Below are positions 1 to 8,160 of a stretch of DNA of 60,621 nucleotides, piece by piece (the stretch's first letter is position 1; each line of letters begins with the position of its first letter). Source of the stretch: Hylemonella sp. UBA6679 (GTDB taxonomy: Bacteria > Pseudomonadota > Gammaproteobacteria > Burkholderiales > Burkholderiaceae_C); NCBI GenBank assembly GCA_002454975.1, contig DKJZ01000022.1, positions 1-60,621 of the forward strand, read 5' to 3'. The notes beneath the pieces are model-generated. The model did not search any database and had not been told where the DNA came from. It saw nothing but the letters and a program-made list of their open reading frames with translations. Made by a program: the position numbers and the translations under genes.

Positions 1-944
1 TTGCCCGGGTAGGTGTTGATGTCACCCACGGCAAAAATGCCAGGCACGCTGGTGGCAAAGGTTTCGGTGTTGACCTCCACTTGCTTGCGCGACATGGCCA
101 GGTTCCACTCGGCCACCGGGCCGAGCTTGGGCGACAGGCCCAAAAATACCAGCAACACATCCACAGCCAGTGCCACCGTGTGGCCTTCCGGTGTAAGAAC
201 TTGGAGTTGCTTTAAAGTGCCTGAGGCTACATCAGCCAAGTAGTTCAGGGCTTGTCCCGCTACAAATTCAATAGCGCACGCTTGACGCAAGGCGTTGAAC
301 TGCGCCAGCACCTGCGGCTCGGCTTTGAAAACCTCGCGCCGGTGCAGCAGGGTCACACGCTGGGCGTTTTGCGTCGCGTGGATGGCGGCTTTGAGGGCGT
401 CGTCCTCACCCCCCAGCACCAACACGTGTTGGCCAGCAAGCTTGGGAGATGGGTGCAGATGGTAGAAAAGTTGGGTGCCTTCAAAGCGGGCAATGTCCAC
501 CCCAGACGCATCGGCCACCTTGAGTTGGCGGGCTTGGAAGGCGCCCACGCCGGCCGCCACAAACAAACAGCGGGTGTGGATGCGCAGCCCCTTGCGGGTG
601 CCCACCAAGAAGGTGCGGCTAGCCTCTGAGGGGGGATCGGTGTCGGATGTGCTGCGGTCAAGCACCTCGACGCTGCTGACCTCGTCGCCCAAATGCATGG
701 GCACGTTCATGGGCGCGATTTGCTGGCGCAAAGACGCGGTCAGGTCTCGCCCGGAAATGCACGGCAGACCAGGCAGGTCGTAAATGGGTTTGTCGGGGTA
801 GAGGGTTTCAGGCTGGCCGCCGGGGTAGGGCAGCGCGTCGATGATGTGGGCTTTGATTTCCAGCAGCCCAAGCTGGAACGCCATGTACAAGCCCACCGGA
901 CCGGCGCCCACAATCAAGGCGTCGGTGTGCAGGTCTGCAGTCAT
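1..944 (-). CDS. Ferredoxin/flavodoxin-NADP reductase, thioredoxin-reductase-like (3' end cut off)
   Basis: The minus-strand frame opens at the ATG at 944 and runs off the window start, so the C terminus is missing (about 314 codons seen, family usually near 340-360). The N terminus gives a dinucleotide-binding fold with GAGPVGL around residues 10-16, then a PYPGGQPE segment typical of TrxR-like ferredoxin-NADP reductases. A second nucleotide motif, VLGGEDDAL, lies near residue 165, and the FAD-closing motif GDINTYPG is at the truncated end. No CxxC redox pair is visible, which separates it from true thioredoxin reductases. It lies 57 bp downstream of a ferredoxin gene in the same direction, so it probably exchanges electrons between NADPH and that ferredoxin. 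A 17-nt repeat (259-275) lies inside it. Confidence 0.85.
   Translation of the reverse strand, partial: MTADLHTDALIVGAGPVGLYMAFQLGLLEIKAHIIDALPYPGGQPETLYPDKPIYDLPGLPCISGRDLTASLRQQIAPMNVPMHLGDEVSSVEVLDRSTSDTDPPSEASRTFLVGTRKGLRIHTRCLFVAAGVGAFQARQLKVADASGVDIARFEGTQLFYHLHPSPKLAGQHVLVLGGEDDALKAAIHATQNAQRVTLLHRREVFKAEPQVLAQFNALRQACAIEFVAGQALNYLADVASGTLKQLQVLTPEGHTVALAVDVLLVFLGLSPKLGPVAEWNLAMSRKQVEVNTETFATSVPGIFAVGDINTYPG
259..275. repeat. 17-nt GCT-N11-AGC motif copy
   Basis: Sequence GCTACAAATTCAATAGC, read on the other strand as GCTATTGAATTTGTAGC. It matches the consensus GCTAY-NN-TTTT-rich-GTAGC seen at other places in this window and lies in frame inside the reductase gene. Confidence 0.5.
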
Positions 945-1001
945 GGTGGGGCGGCCGTCGACACCGAAAGCCGGCGAACTGGCGTTCAACGCGGGCCGCT
1001 T

Positions 1002-1331
1002 TCAGCGCAGCAACTCACCGAGCTTGCCGGTTTTGTCTTTCCAGTTGTCGGCTTCGGGCAGGGGCGCTTTGCGCTTGGTGATGCTCTTCCAACCTGGCAA
1101 ACGGGCCAACTCGGCGTTGAGCTCGGTCATGTGCTGTTGGTCGGCCGGCACGTCTTCTTCGGCGTAGATGGCGTTGACCGGGCACTCGGGGATGCACACC
1201 GCGCAGTCGATGCACTCATCGGGGTCGATGGTCAAAAAGTTGGGGCCTTCACGGAAGCAGTCAACGGGGCAAACGTCGACGCAGTCGGTGTATTTGCACT
1301 GGATGCAGGATTCGGTGACAACGTGGGTCAT
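1002..1331 (-). CDS. fdxA: 7Fe ferredoxin FdxA
   Basis: A 109-residue ferredoxin. The N-terminal half carries the cluster cysteines: CIQCKYTDCVDVCPVDCF near residues 9-25, and CIDCAVCIPECPV near 40-52. That spacing fits the 3Fe-4S plus 4Fe-4S ferredoxins of Proteobacteria. The C-terminal 45 residues are the helical extension usual for the FdxA type. It acts as a soluble low-potential electron carrier. It sits between cysN (upstream) and a ferredoxin-NADP reductase (downstream); the pairing suggests a dedicated redox couple, possibly feeding sulfite reductase, though that is inference. Confidence 0.92.
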   Translation of the reverse strand: MTHVVTESCIQCKYTDCVDVCPVDCFREGPNFLTIDPDECIDCAVCIPECPVNAIYAEEDVPADQQHMTELNAELARLPGWKSITKRKAPLPEADNWKDKTGKLGELLR

Positions 1332-1344
1332 GGTCGTTTTGAGT

Positions 1345-1446
1345 AGGCGAAACCCCGATTTTAGAGGCGTTTCGCTGGGGTTGACAGATGGGGTGTGAGT
1401 TCAGGTTGACAGCAGGGTTTTTCAGTGTTGACGAATCACACCCGCC
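1345..1446 (-). promoter_or_regulatory. Possible fdxA promoter region
   Basis: The 115-bp cysN-fdxA gap holds a minus-strand TAAAAT (about 1358-1363) with TGTCAA 17 bp upstream, a weak sigma70 match. An inverted repeat GCGAAAC...GTTTCGC (1347-1375) overlaps it. Two plus-strand GGTTGACAG copies lie 27 bp apart (around 1380 and 1405), with no plus-strand gene to serve. Confidence 0.3.
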
Positions 1447-2769
1447 TTATGCATTGAGCAGCAGCGCGCCCGAGGTTTTATGGCTGGCGGTGTCCACCAA
1501 AATCATCGAGCCCAGCACGCGCGAGCGCCCAAAAGGCAGCACGGGTACCGCTTCTTGCAGCGCCAACTCCACATGGCCAATGGCGTTGGGGGGCAGCTCG
1601 GTGGCCTCGAGCTTGGCCAGGGTGTTGATGTCCAAGCGGTGGTGGATGCGCTTGACGCGCGCCTTGACCCAGCGGTGGCCATGCAGGGCCAGGTACACCC
1701 GGCCGGCCACCAGCGGCTCGTCGTCCATCCAGGCCACGGTGGTTTGCAGCTCGCGGGTGATGTGGAATGGGCCTGCGGGGGTGTCGTCAAAATCATCGGC
1801 AAGCGCTTGTGTGGGGGCACTGTCGTTGGACAAGAGCCAATCGCCACGCGAGACATCCACCTCGCGGTCCAGCACAATGCCCGCGCTGTGGCCGGCCTCC
1901 ACACTTTGCGGCACACGTACGGTGTTGAGCACCTGGGCGATGTTGGCGGTTTGCCCACTGGGCAAAATTTTCACGGTTTGGCCCACGCGGGCTGAACCGG
2001 TGGCCAAACGGCCCCAGAACACACGACGGCCTTGCGAGGTGTCTGAGCTGCTGGAATTCTTCTCCACCCACTGCACCGGAAACGCAAACGGTTCTTGATG
2101 GTCGGCCGGGGTAACAGGCAGCTGCTCCAAAATTTGCAGCAGGGTCGGGCCGCTGTAGCCGCACCAAGCCGCGTTAGCTGCGTCCACCACGTTCCAGCCT
2201 TTGAGGGCTGAGACGGGCACGGTGGCTGCGGCCTGCACGTTGGCCTCAGTTGCAAAAGCGTTCAAAGCGCCGCAAATGTTGGTGTAAGCCAAGGCTGGGT
2301 CGGCCACCGCGTCGAGCTTGTTGACGGCAAACACGATGGATGTGACACGCAGCAGGTTCACCAACAAGGTGTGGCGGCGGGTTTGCGGCAGCAAGGTCAG
2401 CGCCGGGTTGGCCCAATCGAGTTTGGTGGCGTCCACCATGACCACCGCTGCGTCAGCGCTGGAGGCGGCGGTGACCATGTTGCGGGTGTACTGCTCGTGA
2501 CCAGGCGCGTCGCCAATGATGAACTTGCGGTCTTCGGTGCTGAAGTAACGGTAAGCCACGTCGATGGTGATGCCTTGTTCACGCTCGGCGCTCAAGCCGT
2601 CGGTGAGCAAAGCCAAATCCGTTTCGCCCTGGCGCTGTACGCCGGCCAAGTGGTCTTGCAGCACCGCCTTGCTGTCGACCAATAAGCGGCCAATGAGCGT
2701 GCTCTTGCCGTCGTCCACGCTGCCGCAAGTGATGAAGCGCAGTGCTGAGTTTTTATCGATCACTGTCAT
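1447..2769 (-). CDS. cysN: Sulfate adenylyltransferase subunit 1 (GTPase)
   Basis: CysN is the GTPase subunit of ATP sulfurylase; GTP hydrolysis drives formation of adenosine 5'-phosphosulfate from sulfate and ATP by CysD. The 440 residues show an EF-Tu-like G domain: P-loop GSVDDGKST near residue 16, DAPGHEQYT near 92 (G3) and NKLDAV near 148 (G4), followed by beta-barrel domains. There is no fused APS kinase (CysC) domain at the C terminus, in keeping with a direct APS-reduction route. It follows cysD by 123 bp, a gap filled by a palindromic repeat. Confidence 0.97.
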   Translation of the reverse strand: MTVIDKNSALRFITCGSVDDGKSTLIGRLLVDSKAVLQDHLAGVQRQGETDLALLTDGLSAEREQGITIDVAYRYFSTEDRKFIIGDAPGHEQYTRNMVTAASSADAAVVMVDATKLDWANPALTLLPQTRRHTLLVNLLRVTSIVFAVNKLDAVADPALAYTNICGALNAFATEANVQAAATVPVSALKGWNVVDAANAAWCGYSGPTLLQILEQLPVTPADHQEPFAFPVQWVEKNSSSSDTSQGRRVFWGRLATGSARVGQTVKILPSGQTANIAQVLNTVRVPQSVEAGHSAGIVLDREVDVSRGDWLLSNDSAPTQALADDFDDTPAGPFHITRELQTTVAWMDDEPLVAGRVYLALHGHRWVKARVKRIHHRLDINTLAKLEATELPPNAIGHVELALQEAVPVLPFGRSRVLGSMILVDTASHKTSGALLLNA

Positions 2770-2810
2770 AAAAAATCCTACAAATATTCGCGTACTTGTC
2801 TCTCAACCAG

Positions 2811-2894
2811 GGACACCGCAGAGCCGGCTTGGCCGGGCTGCTGGTGTCGCCCATAAGGAGGAGGCTACACGCAGTGAGCAAGCCTGGGGGTGTT
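2811..2894. repeat. Palindromic GC-rich intergenic repeat between cysD and cysN
   Basis: The stem pairs GACACC (2812-2817) with GGTGTC (2843-2848), and inside it GCCGGC with GCCGGG-type arms around TTGG. A purine-rich GGAGGAGG stretch follows. The layout resembles a GC-rich repeat I recall from Comamonadaceae intergenic regions; only one copy occurs in this window, so family membership is from memory. It may form an mRNA hairpin within the cysDN transcript. Confidence 0.55.
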
Positions 2895-3834
2895 AGAAAT
2901 ACCCGTCTTTTTTACGTTTTTCCATGGAGGCTTCAGACGTTTTGTCGTCCATGCGCGTGGCACCGCGCTCGCTCACATCGGCGGCCAAGGTCTCGATCAC
3001 GATGTCTGCAGCGGTTGATGCCAGGCTTTCCACTGGGCAGGTGCAGGTGATGTCACCCACCGTGCGGAAACGCACGTCACGCACCTGCACGGTTTCGCCG
3101 TCAGCGGGCGGTGTGAGGTGGGTCACAGGCACCAAGAGGCCGCGCCGGTCGACCACCTCGCGTTTGTGGGTGTAGTAAATCGAGGGCAGGGCGATGTTTT
3201 CGCGCTCAATGTATTGCCACACATCGAGCTCCGTCCAGTTGGAAATGGGGAACACGCGGAAGTGCTCGCCCGGTTGCAAACGGGTGTTGAACAGCGTCCA
3301 CAACTCAGGCCGCTGGGCCTTGGGTTGCCACTGACCAAAGCTGTCGCGGTGGCTGAAGATGCGTTCTTTGGCGCGTGCTTTCTCTTCATCACGGCGCGCG
3401 CCGCCAATCAGGGCGTCAAAGCGAAATTCTTCAATGGCCTCGAGCAGCGTGACCGATTGGTGCACATTGCGGCTCTCGCCCGGGTGCGCCAAACGCACCG
3501 TGCCACGCGCCATGGAGTCTTCAACGCTGCGCACGATCAGTTCAGCGCCCAACTCTTGTGCGCGCAAGTCTCGAAAGTCGGTGACCTCGGGGAAGTTGTG
3601 GCCGGTGTCGATCATCAACAGCGGGTAAGGCAAGCCACCGCCGTTGGCTTTGGTGCCAAACGCTTTCTCCGCGCACTTGAGCATGACCAGGGAGTCTTTG
3701 CCGCCCGAAAACAAAAGCGCCGGCCGCTCAAACGAGGCCGCCACTTCGCGCAGCACGAAGATGGTTTCTTCTTCCAGCGCATCGAGGTGAGCATTGCTCA
3801 GGTGATGCAGTTCATGGTGTGTCATAGCGTTCAT
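2893..3834 (-). CDS. cysD: Sulfate adenylyltransferase subunit 2
   Basis: CysD is the catalytic adenylyl-transfer subunit of ATP sulfurylase. The PP-loop ATP pyrophosphatase motif SGGKDSLVML is seen near residue 43, and the C terminus ends MEKRKKDGYF, the usual CysD tail. The reading frame is open 23 codons further upstream, but that stretch falls in a repeat and looks non-coding, so the ATG at 3834 (MNAMTHHEL, 313 aa) is chosen; the ATG at 3825 is an equally good alternative. Neither has a strong SD. It is separated from cysH by a 0.5-kb repeat-filled gap, so cysDN may be transcribed separately. Confidence 0.95.
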   Translation of the reverse strand: MNAMTHHELHHLSNAHLDALEEETIFVLREVAASFERPALLFSGGKDSLVMLKCAEKAFGTKANGGGLPYPLLMIDTGHNFPEVTDFRDLRAQELGAELIVRSVEDSMARGTVRLAHPGESRNVHQSVTLLEAIEEFRFDALIGGARRDEEKARAKERIFSHRDSFGQWQPKAQRPELWTLFNTRLQPGEHFRVFPISNWTELDVWQYIERENIALPSIYYTHKREVVDRRGLLVPVTHLTPPADGETVQVRDVRFRTVGDITCTCPVESLASTAADIVIETLAADVSERGATRMDDKTSEASMEKRKKDGYF

Positions 3835-3878
3835 AGGTTTGGCGTAGATTCGAAAAAATTCAAGGAGTCTTGGGCGAT

Positions 3879-4111
3879 GTTTTTTGCGGGCTGCACCGGT
3901 CAACTTCTGGGCGCCTCATGCTTCGCTGCGCTCAGAAAATCGGCGCCCAGTACTTGCCCGGCGCTGCCGAGACGGTATCTGTTGCTGGCGCTCTGAAAAT
4001 TGCCTCATGGCGTCATTTTTTGCGGGCTGCACCAGGCAACTACCGGGCGCCTCATGCTTCGCTGCGCTCAGAAAATCGGCACCCAGTACTTGCCCGGCGC
4101 TGCCCAGGCTG
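3879..4111. repeat. Two direct repeats of about 95 bp
   Basis: Units at about 3879-3973 and 4015-4111 repeat with a period near 136 bp. Both run from TTTTTTGCGGGCTGCACC through a core CTCATGCTTCGCTGCGCTCA to CAGTACTTGCCCGGCGCTGCC, with scattered mismatches. Each core holds an imperfect dyad of TGCTTCGC/GCGCTCA type. Confidence 0.85.
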
Positions 4112-4202
4112 TGTGGGTGATGAGACGAAAAGTTGCCAACTGCTTTCATGGCTGTTAAACCTTGTGTTTAGTTCGATCAACTCAGCAGCGTGACGCCGTC
4201 AC

Positions 4203-4240
4203 AGCGCGCCGATTTTCTGAGCGCAGCGAAGCATGAGGCG
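4203..4240. repeat. Inverted partial copy of the cysD-cysH repeat core
   Basis: The stretch reads as the reverse complement of the core of the two units at 3879-4111 (GATTTTCTGAGCGCAGCGAA against TTCGCTGCGCTCAGAAAATC). Transcripts through the gap could therefore fold the copies against each other. Confidence 0.8.
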
Positions 4241-4260
4241 CGGTGTGATGGCGTCATGCG

Positions 4261-4302
4261 GCGTGAACAAACAGCGACGCAGCGTGAACAAACAGCGACG
4301 CA
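4261..4302. repeat. Perfect 21-bp tandem duplication
   Basis: The unit beginning GCGTGAACAAACAGCGACGC occurs twice back to back (4261-4281 and 4282-4302), followed by a degenerate third start (CCGTAAACC). It lies just downstream of the cysH stop. Confidence 0.85.
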
Positions 4303-4343
4303 CCGTAAACCAACACCAACAAGCACAAGAAGAGGCATCAACA

Positions 4344-5114
4344 TCACCCTTTGACATGCAGCCCACATTCTTTGGCTGCCTCGTTTTCCCACCACCATCG
4401 GCCTGCGCGAAAATCTTCCCCCAGGCTGATGGCCCGCGTGCAAGGTGCGCAGCCGATGCTGGGAAAAAACTCGTCGTGCAAAGTGTTGTAGGCCACATGG
4501 TGCGTGCCGATGTAGTGCCAGACATCTCCCCAGGTCCAATCGGCCAGTGGGTTGAACTTCACACGCGCTTCCGATGTGTCAACGAGCGGCACATCGGCAC
4601 GCGCGCCTGATTGCTCACGGCGCAGCCCGGTGATCCACGCGGTTTTGCCTTGTAAGGCGCGACCCAGGGGTTCCATCTTGCGCACCTGGCAACAGGCTTT
4701 GCGCAGCTCGATGCTTTTGTACATGGGCTCTTCGCCTTCGCGCTTGACAAACGTCACCACAGCATCGGTGTTCGGGGTGTAAACCGTCACCGGGGCTTGT
4801 GAGCTGGCCTTGAGCTGCTCTAAAAGTTGTAGCGTTTGTGCGTGCAGCTTGCCGGTTTCCAACACGAAAATACCAACGTTCAGGCCCAGGCTGTTGACGA
4901 GGTGGGCCAGCACCATGTCTTCGGCGCCCAGGCTGCAGGCCAGGGTCACGTTGGCGCCATGCTCGGCTGCGGCTTGTGTCAAGGTGGCTTGGGTTTGCGC
5001 CAGCTTCTCGGCAAAGTTGGCTGAAGCTTTGGCGTTGAGATCAATCGCGCTCAACTTGACCGCGTTGTTCATGATGGACGTGATGTCCATGCTGATGTTG
5101 AGTTCTTCGTTCAT
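4344..5114 (-). CDS. cysH: Assimilatory APS/PAPS reductase
   Basis: Reduces adenylyl-sulfate to sulfite using thioredoxin-type reductant. The 256-residue protein has the PP-loop-like nucleotide pocket (CSLGAEDMVLAHL near residue 60) and two cysteine pairs, CC in KACCQVRK near 138 and CxxC in GCAPCTRA near 220. This four-cysteine set binds a 4Fe-4S cluster and marks the APS-reducing type, which agrees with the absence of cysC. Its ATG overlaps the stop of the DUF934 gene as ATGA, so the two are translationally coupled. Confidence 0.95.
   Translation of the reverse strand: MNEELNISMDITSIMNNAVKLSAIDLNAKASANFAEKLAQTQATLTQAAAEHGANVTLACSLGAEDMVLAHLVNSLGLNVGIFVLETGKLHAQTLQLLEQLKASSQAPVTVYTPNTDAVVTFVKREGEEPMYKSIELRKACCQVRKMEPLGRALQGKTAWITGLRREQSGARADVPLVDTSEARVKFNPLADWTWGDVWHYIGTHHVAYNTLHDEFFPSIGCAPCTRAISLGEDFRAGRWWWENEAAKECGLHVKG
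4817..4833. repeat. 17-nt GCT-N11-AGC motif copy in cysH
   Basis: GCTCTAAAAGTTGTAGC; weaker match to the consensus of the family described in the findings. Confidence 0.35.
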
Positions 5115-5476
5115 GCGGCGGCCTTGGCAAAGTGGGGTTGCGGGTCGGCTGCGCTGCCTTGGTAAAAGCCAGCAAAGCGCTCGAGTTGGCGTTGTGCCAC
5201 AGCCAGGTCTTGACCAGCTTTGAGCACCGCCGAATCAAAACCCGTGCGCGACATTTGCAGCACCTGGTCCACCAGCACATCACCGGTGGCGCGAATCTCG
5301 CCGGTGAAGCCCAAGCGGCGCAGCATGAAGGCTTGGCTGTACGCGCGCCCGTCGGTGAATTTGGGGAAATGCAGGTCAATGCGGCTCATACCTTGCAGGC
5401 TCACGCTGCGCACGTCCACATCGTTAGCCAGGGCCAACACGCTTTGGCTTTCGGTGTTTTCAGTCAAGAGTTTCAT
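5111..5476 (-). CDS. DUF934 protein of the sulfite reductase cluster
   Basis: A 121-residue DUF934 protein. Homologues sit next to cysI/cysH in many Proteobacteria and are annotated as oxidoreductase-like or CysX-like proteins; the biochemical role is not established. Visible features are a central RIDLHFPKFTDGRAYSQA segment, which is the family hallmark, and a GFTGEIRATGDVLVDQ segment. An SD-like GAGGAC lies 7 nt before the ATG. It begins 9 bp after the cysI stop and overlaps cysH by four bases. Confidence 0.85.
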   Translation of the reverse strand: MKLLTENTESQSVLALANDVDVRSVSLQGMSRIDLHFPKFTDGRAYSQAFMLRRLGFTGEIRATGDVLVDQVLQMSRTGFDSAVLKAGQDLAVAQRQLERFAGFYQGSAADPQPHFAKAAA

Positions 5477-5485
5477 CAGGTGTCC

Positions 5486-7300
5486 TCAAGCTTCCTGGGT
5501 GTCTTTGGCAAAGCCGGGTGTTTTTGGCAGCACATGCAACTCGTCATGCGCTTGGGGCCAGCGTGCGGCGTTGGCGGCTACCTTGAAGGCCTCAAAGCCC
5601 ACGCGACGCAGGGTGTCGATGAAGGTTTCGCGGTCTTGACGATGTTGGCGAAACACTTCCAGCACCGCTTCAACCACGCCAGGCACCTCGCCTGCGCTGA
5701 ACGAGGGGCCCACCACCTTGCCGGCCACGGCTGCGCCACTCAGGGTTGAGCCGTCTGAGCCGCCCAGCGAGACCTGGTACCACTCTTTGCCATCTTTATC
5801 CACGCCCAAAATGCCAATGTGGCCGCTGTGGTGGTGACCGCAAGAGTTGATGCAGCCGCTGATGTGCAGGTCGATCTCGCCCAGGTCGTGCAGTTCGTCC
5901 ATGTCTTGGTAGCGTTCGGTGATGGCCGCGGCAATCGGGATGGATCGCGCGTTGGCCAAGGCGCAAAAATCACCGCCGGGGCAGGCAATCATGTCGGAGA
6001 GCAAACGGATGTTGCTGCGTGCCAAACCCGCGTGGCTGGCGGCCACCCACAGCGCGGGCAGGTCTTGCTCGCGCACCCAGGGCAGCAGCAGGTTTTGGTC
6101 GTGCGTCACGCGCACTTCGCCGGCTGAGAATTCATCGGCCAAGTCAGCTGCGGTGTCGAGTTGGTCGGCGTCAGCGTCGCCCGGGGCTTGGCCTAAGCGT
6201 TTGAAGGAGAGCGTGACAGCACGCAGCGCGGGGTTCTTGTGCGCCGCCACGTTTTGCTTGAGCCAACGCGCGTAGTCTTTTTGCCGCTCAGGCGGAACCG
6301 CTACTGTTTTTGTAGCGGTTGATGAAGACTGCTCAAGGGCTGGGGCCACAAAACATGCAGAAACACGGTCCAACTCAGCTTGCGGGATGGTGTGTGTGGC
6401 GCCATTGTTCAGAATGCTTTGGTACTCGGCTTCCACCTCGTCCGTGTAACGCTGGCCTTCGGCTTTGACCAAAATTTTGATGCGCGCTTTGTACAGGTTG
6501 TCGCGACGGCCCCAGCGGTTGTAAACGCGCACCACGGCCTCGAGGTAATTCATAATTTGGTGCCAAGGCAAAAACTCGCGAATCACCGTGCCAGTGATGG
6601 GCGTGCGGCCCATGCCACCACCCACCAACACCTTGAAGCCCAAGTCGCCTTGCGCGTTTTTGATGAGGTGCAATCCCACGTCATGCCAGGCCACTGCGGC
6701 GCGGTCTTCACGCGCGCCGGTGATGGCGATCTTGAACTTGCGCGGCAAAAACGCAAACTCGGGGTGCAGCGTGCTCCACTGGCGCAAAATTTCTGCAAAG
6801 GGGCGCGGGTCGGCAATCTCATCGGGGGCAATGCCGGCCAATTCGTCGCTGGTGATGTTGCGAATGCAGTTGCCGCTGGTCTGAATGCCGTGCATGTTGA
6901 CCGTGGCCAGGAGGTCCATCACATCGGCACTTTTGGCCAAGGGGATCCAGTTGAACTGCACGTTTTGGCGGGTGGTGAAGTGGCCGTAGCCCACCGGCAG
7001 GTGGGTGGTGCCCCAGGTGGCTTGGGTGCCAATGGCTTTGTCGAACACCTCTTTGCTGGGGTGGTCGTACTCGCGGGCGATGCGTGCCAGCACACGCAGT
7101 TGCGCGCTGGAGAGTTCGCCATAAGGCACCGCCACGCGCAGCATGGGCGCGTAGCGCTGCACGTACCAGCCGTTTTGCAGGCGCAGGGGGCGGAAGTCTT
7201 CGTCACTCAGGGTGCCGGCCAGGTTGCGTTCAAGCTGGTCGCGGTGTTGTGCGGCTCGCTCGCGCACAAAGGCTTTGTCAAATTCGGTGTACTGGTACAT
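5486..7300 (-). CDS. cysI: Sulfite (nitrite/sulfite-type) reductase hemoprotein
   Basis: Catalyses the six-electron reduction of sulfite to sulfide with a siroheme-4Fe-4S centre. The 604 residues show two ferredoxin-like halves. The cluster ligands are seen in CPGGDFCALA near residue 440 and CINSCGHHHSGH near 482, i.e. CX5C and CX3C. A small insertion around residues 318-335, rich in Ser/Thr/Ala, coincides with a copy of the 17-nt repeat (6300-6316) and looks like a tolerated DNA insertion. No cysJ flavoprotein is seen, so the electron donor is probably ferredoxin, which may explain the ferredoxin and reductase at the window start. A CbiX chelatase for siroheme lies at 27.0 kb. Confidence 0.94.
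   Translation of the reverse strand: MYQYTEFDKAFVRERAAQHRDQLERNLAGTLSDEDFRPLRLQNGWYVQRYAPMLRVAVPYGELSSAQLRVLARIAREYDHPSKEVFDKAIGTQATWGTTHLPVGYGHFTTRQNVQFNWIPLAKSADVMDLLATVNMHGIQTSGNCIRNITSDELAGIAPDEIADPRPFAEILRQWSTLHPEFAFLPRKFKIAITGAREDRAAVAWHDVGLHLIKNAQGDLGFKVLVGGGMGRTPITGTVIREFLPWHQIMNYLEAVVRVYNRWGRRDNLYKARIKILVKAEGQRYTDEVEAEYQSILNNGATHTIPQAELDRVSACFVAPALEQSSSTATKTVAVPPERQKDYARWLKQNVAAHKNPALRAVTLSFKRLGQAPGDADADQLDTAADLADEFSAGEVRVTHDQNLLLPWVREQDLPALWVAASHAGLARSNIRLLSDMIACPGGDFCALANARSIPIAAAITERYQDMDELHDLGEIDLHISGCINSCGHHHSGHIGILGVDKDGKEWYQVSLGGSDGSTLSGAAVAGKVVGPSFSAGEVPGVVEAVLEVFRQHRQDRETFIDTLRRVGFEAFKVAANAARWPQAHDELHVLPKTPGFAKDTQEA
6300..6316. repeat. 17-nt GCT-N11-AGC motif copy in cysI
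   Basis: GCTACTGTTTTTGTAGC, one of the best matches to the consensus, within a low-conservation Ser/Thr-rich part of CysI. Confidence 0.55.
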
Positions 7301-7306
7301 AGGGGG

Positions 7307-8097
7307 TTACAAGGCGATCAATTTCAAGCCGGCGTAGGCCAGCAACACAGACAGGGCCGAGCGGATGTAACGCTCAGAAATACGGGTCATGAGGTGGGAG
7401 CCCAGCCAAATGCCAGGCACCGAGCCCAGCAGCAGCTTGCCTAAGAGCGCCCAATCCACCGAGCCCAGGGAGGCGTGCCCCATGCCGGCCACCAGGGTCA
7501 GGGGCACGGAGTAGGCGATGTCGGCCGCCACTATGCGCGGCAGCGGCAGGCGGGGGTAAAGCAGCAAAAGCACGGTCACGCCGATGGCACCGGCACCCAC
7601 CGAGGTGAGCGTGACCAAGGTGCCAATGAGCGCGCCAAACAAGATGGGCAGGCTCCAGTGGCGAGGCACAGCAGCTTCTTGGATTTGATGGGCGGGCAAG
7701 CTCAAGGGGCGCGACTGGCCACGCAAGGCTTTGTAGAGTGTGGCTGCGGCCGTGAGCAACAAAGCCGCGCCCAGTGTGGTGGTCATGAGCGACTGGGCTG
7801 CGGCGCTGGCTGGCCCCACCCATTTCAAAACCGCCAGGGTGAGCAAAGCCGCGGGAATGCTGCCCAAGGAGAGTTGCGCCACCACGCGCCAATTCACCAA
7901 GCCGCTGCGCGCCATTTTCACGGTGCCGCTCATTTTGGTGAAGGCGGCAAACAGCAAATCGGTGCCCACCGCGAGGTAGGGTTTGATGCCAAAGAAAAAG
8001 ATGAGGATGGGCGTCATGAGCGAGCCGCAACCACCCCGGTGACCCCCACCACCAGCCCAACGGCAAACCCGGCAACCACAAAAGCAATGTCCTGCAT
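7307..8097 (-). pseudogene. TauE/SafE-family permease, frameshifted near its N terminus
   Basis: TauE/SafE membrane proteins move sulfur anions such as sulfite or organosulfonates. Translation from the ATG at 8097 gives MQDIAFVVAGFAVGLVVGVTGV and then stops at a TGA 27 codons in. The rest (MTPILIFFFGIKPYLAVGTD...) continues in another frame from 8017. The family signature GVTGVGGGSLMTP is restored by adding one base in the run at about 8030-8038 (plus-strand ACCACCCCGG), giving GVTGVGCGSLMTP. The repaired protein would be 263 aa, the usual length, with about eight hydrophobic segments. Either the gene is broken or the assembly lacks one base. It precedes cysI by 6 bp and is the first gene of the cys unit. 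Confidence 0.85.
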
Positions 8098-8099
8098 AG

Positions 8100-8160
8100 C
8101 GCTGGACTCTAAAGGTGAATGCTTATATGGCAAACGATATTTTAATTATGCATATATGTC
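8100..8160 (-). promoter_or_regulatory. Probable cys-operon promoter
   Basis: The 62-bp gap between mnmC and the permease gene is far more AT-rich than its surroundings. Read on the minus strand it holds ATATATGCATAATTAAAATA followed by a -10-like TATAAG (8122-8127), with no good -35. An AT-rich upstream tract and a poor -35 are what CysB-activated promoters look like. A competing reading, TTGCCA-N16-TAGAGT (8106-8133), would place the start almost at the ATG. Confidence 0.45.

Larger units (their letters stand above)
3835..4343. other. Repeat-filled gap between cysH and cysD, no gene
   Basis: This 509-bp stretch has no credible ORF: short frames on both strands only translate the repeated DNA. 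It contains two direct repeat units, one inverted partial copy of their core, and a 21-bp tandem duplication, listed separately. Confidence 0.7.

Noticed and set aside
3835..3903. Longer start for cysD at 3903
   Set aside because: The added 23 codons lie in the repeat region; family start fits 3834.
3870..4193. Short ORFs in the cysD-cysH gap
   Set aside because: They are translations of the direct repeats, with the same peptide appearing twice.
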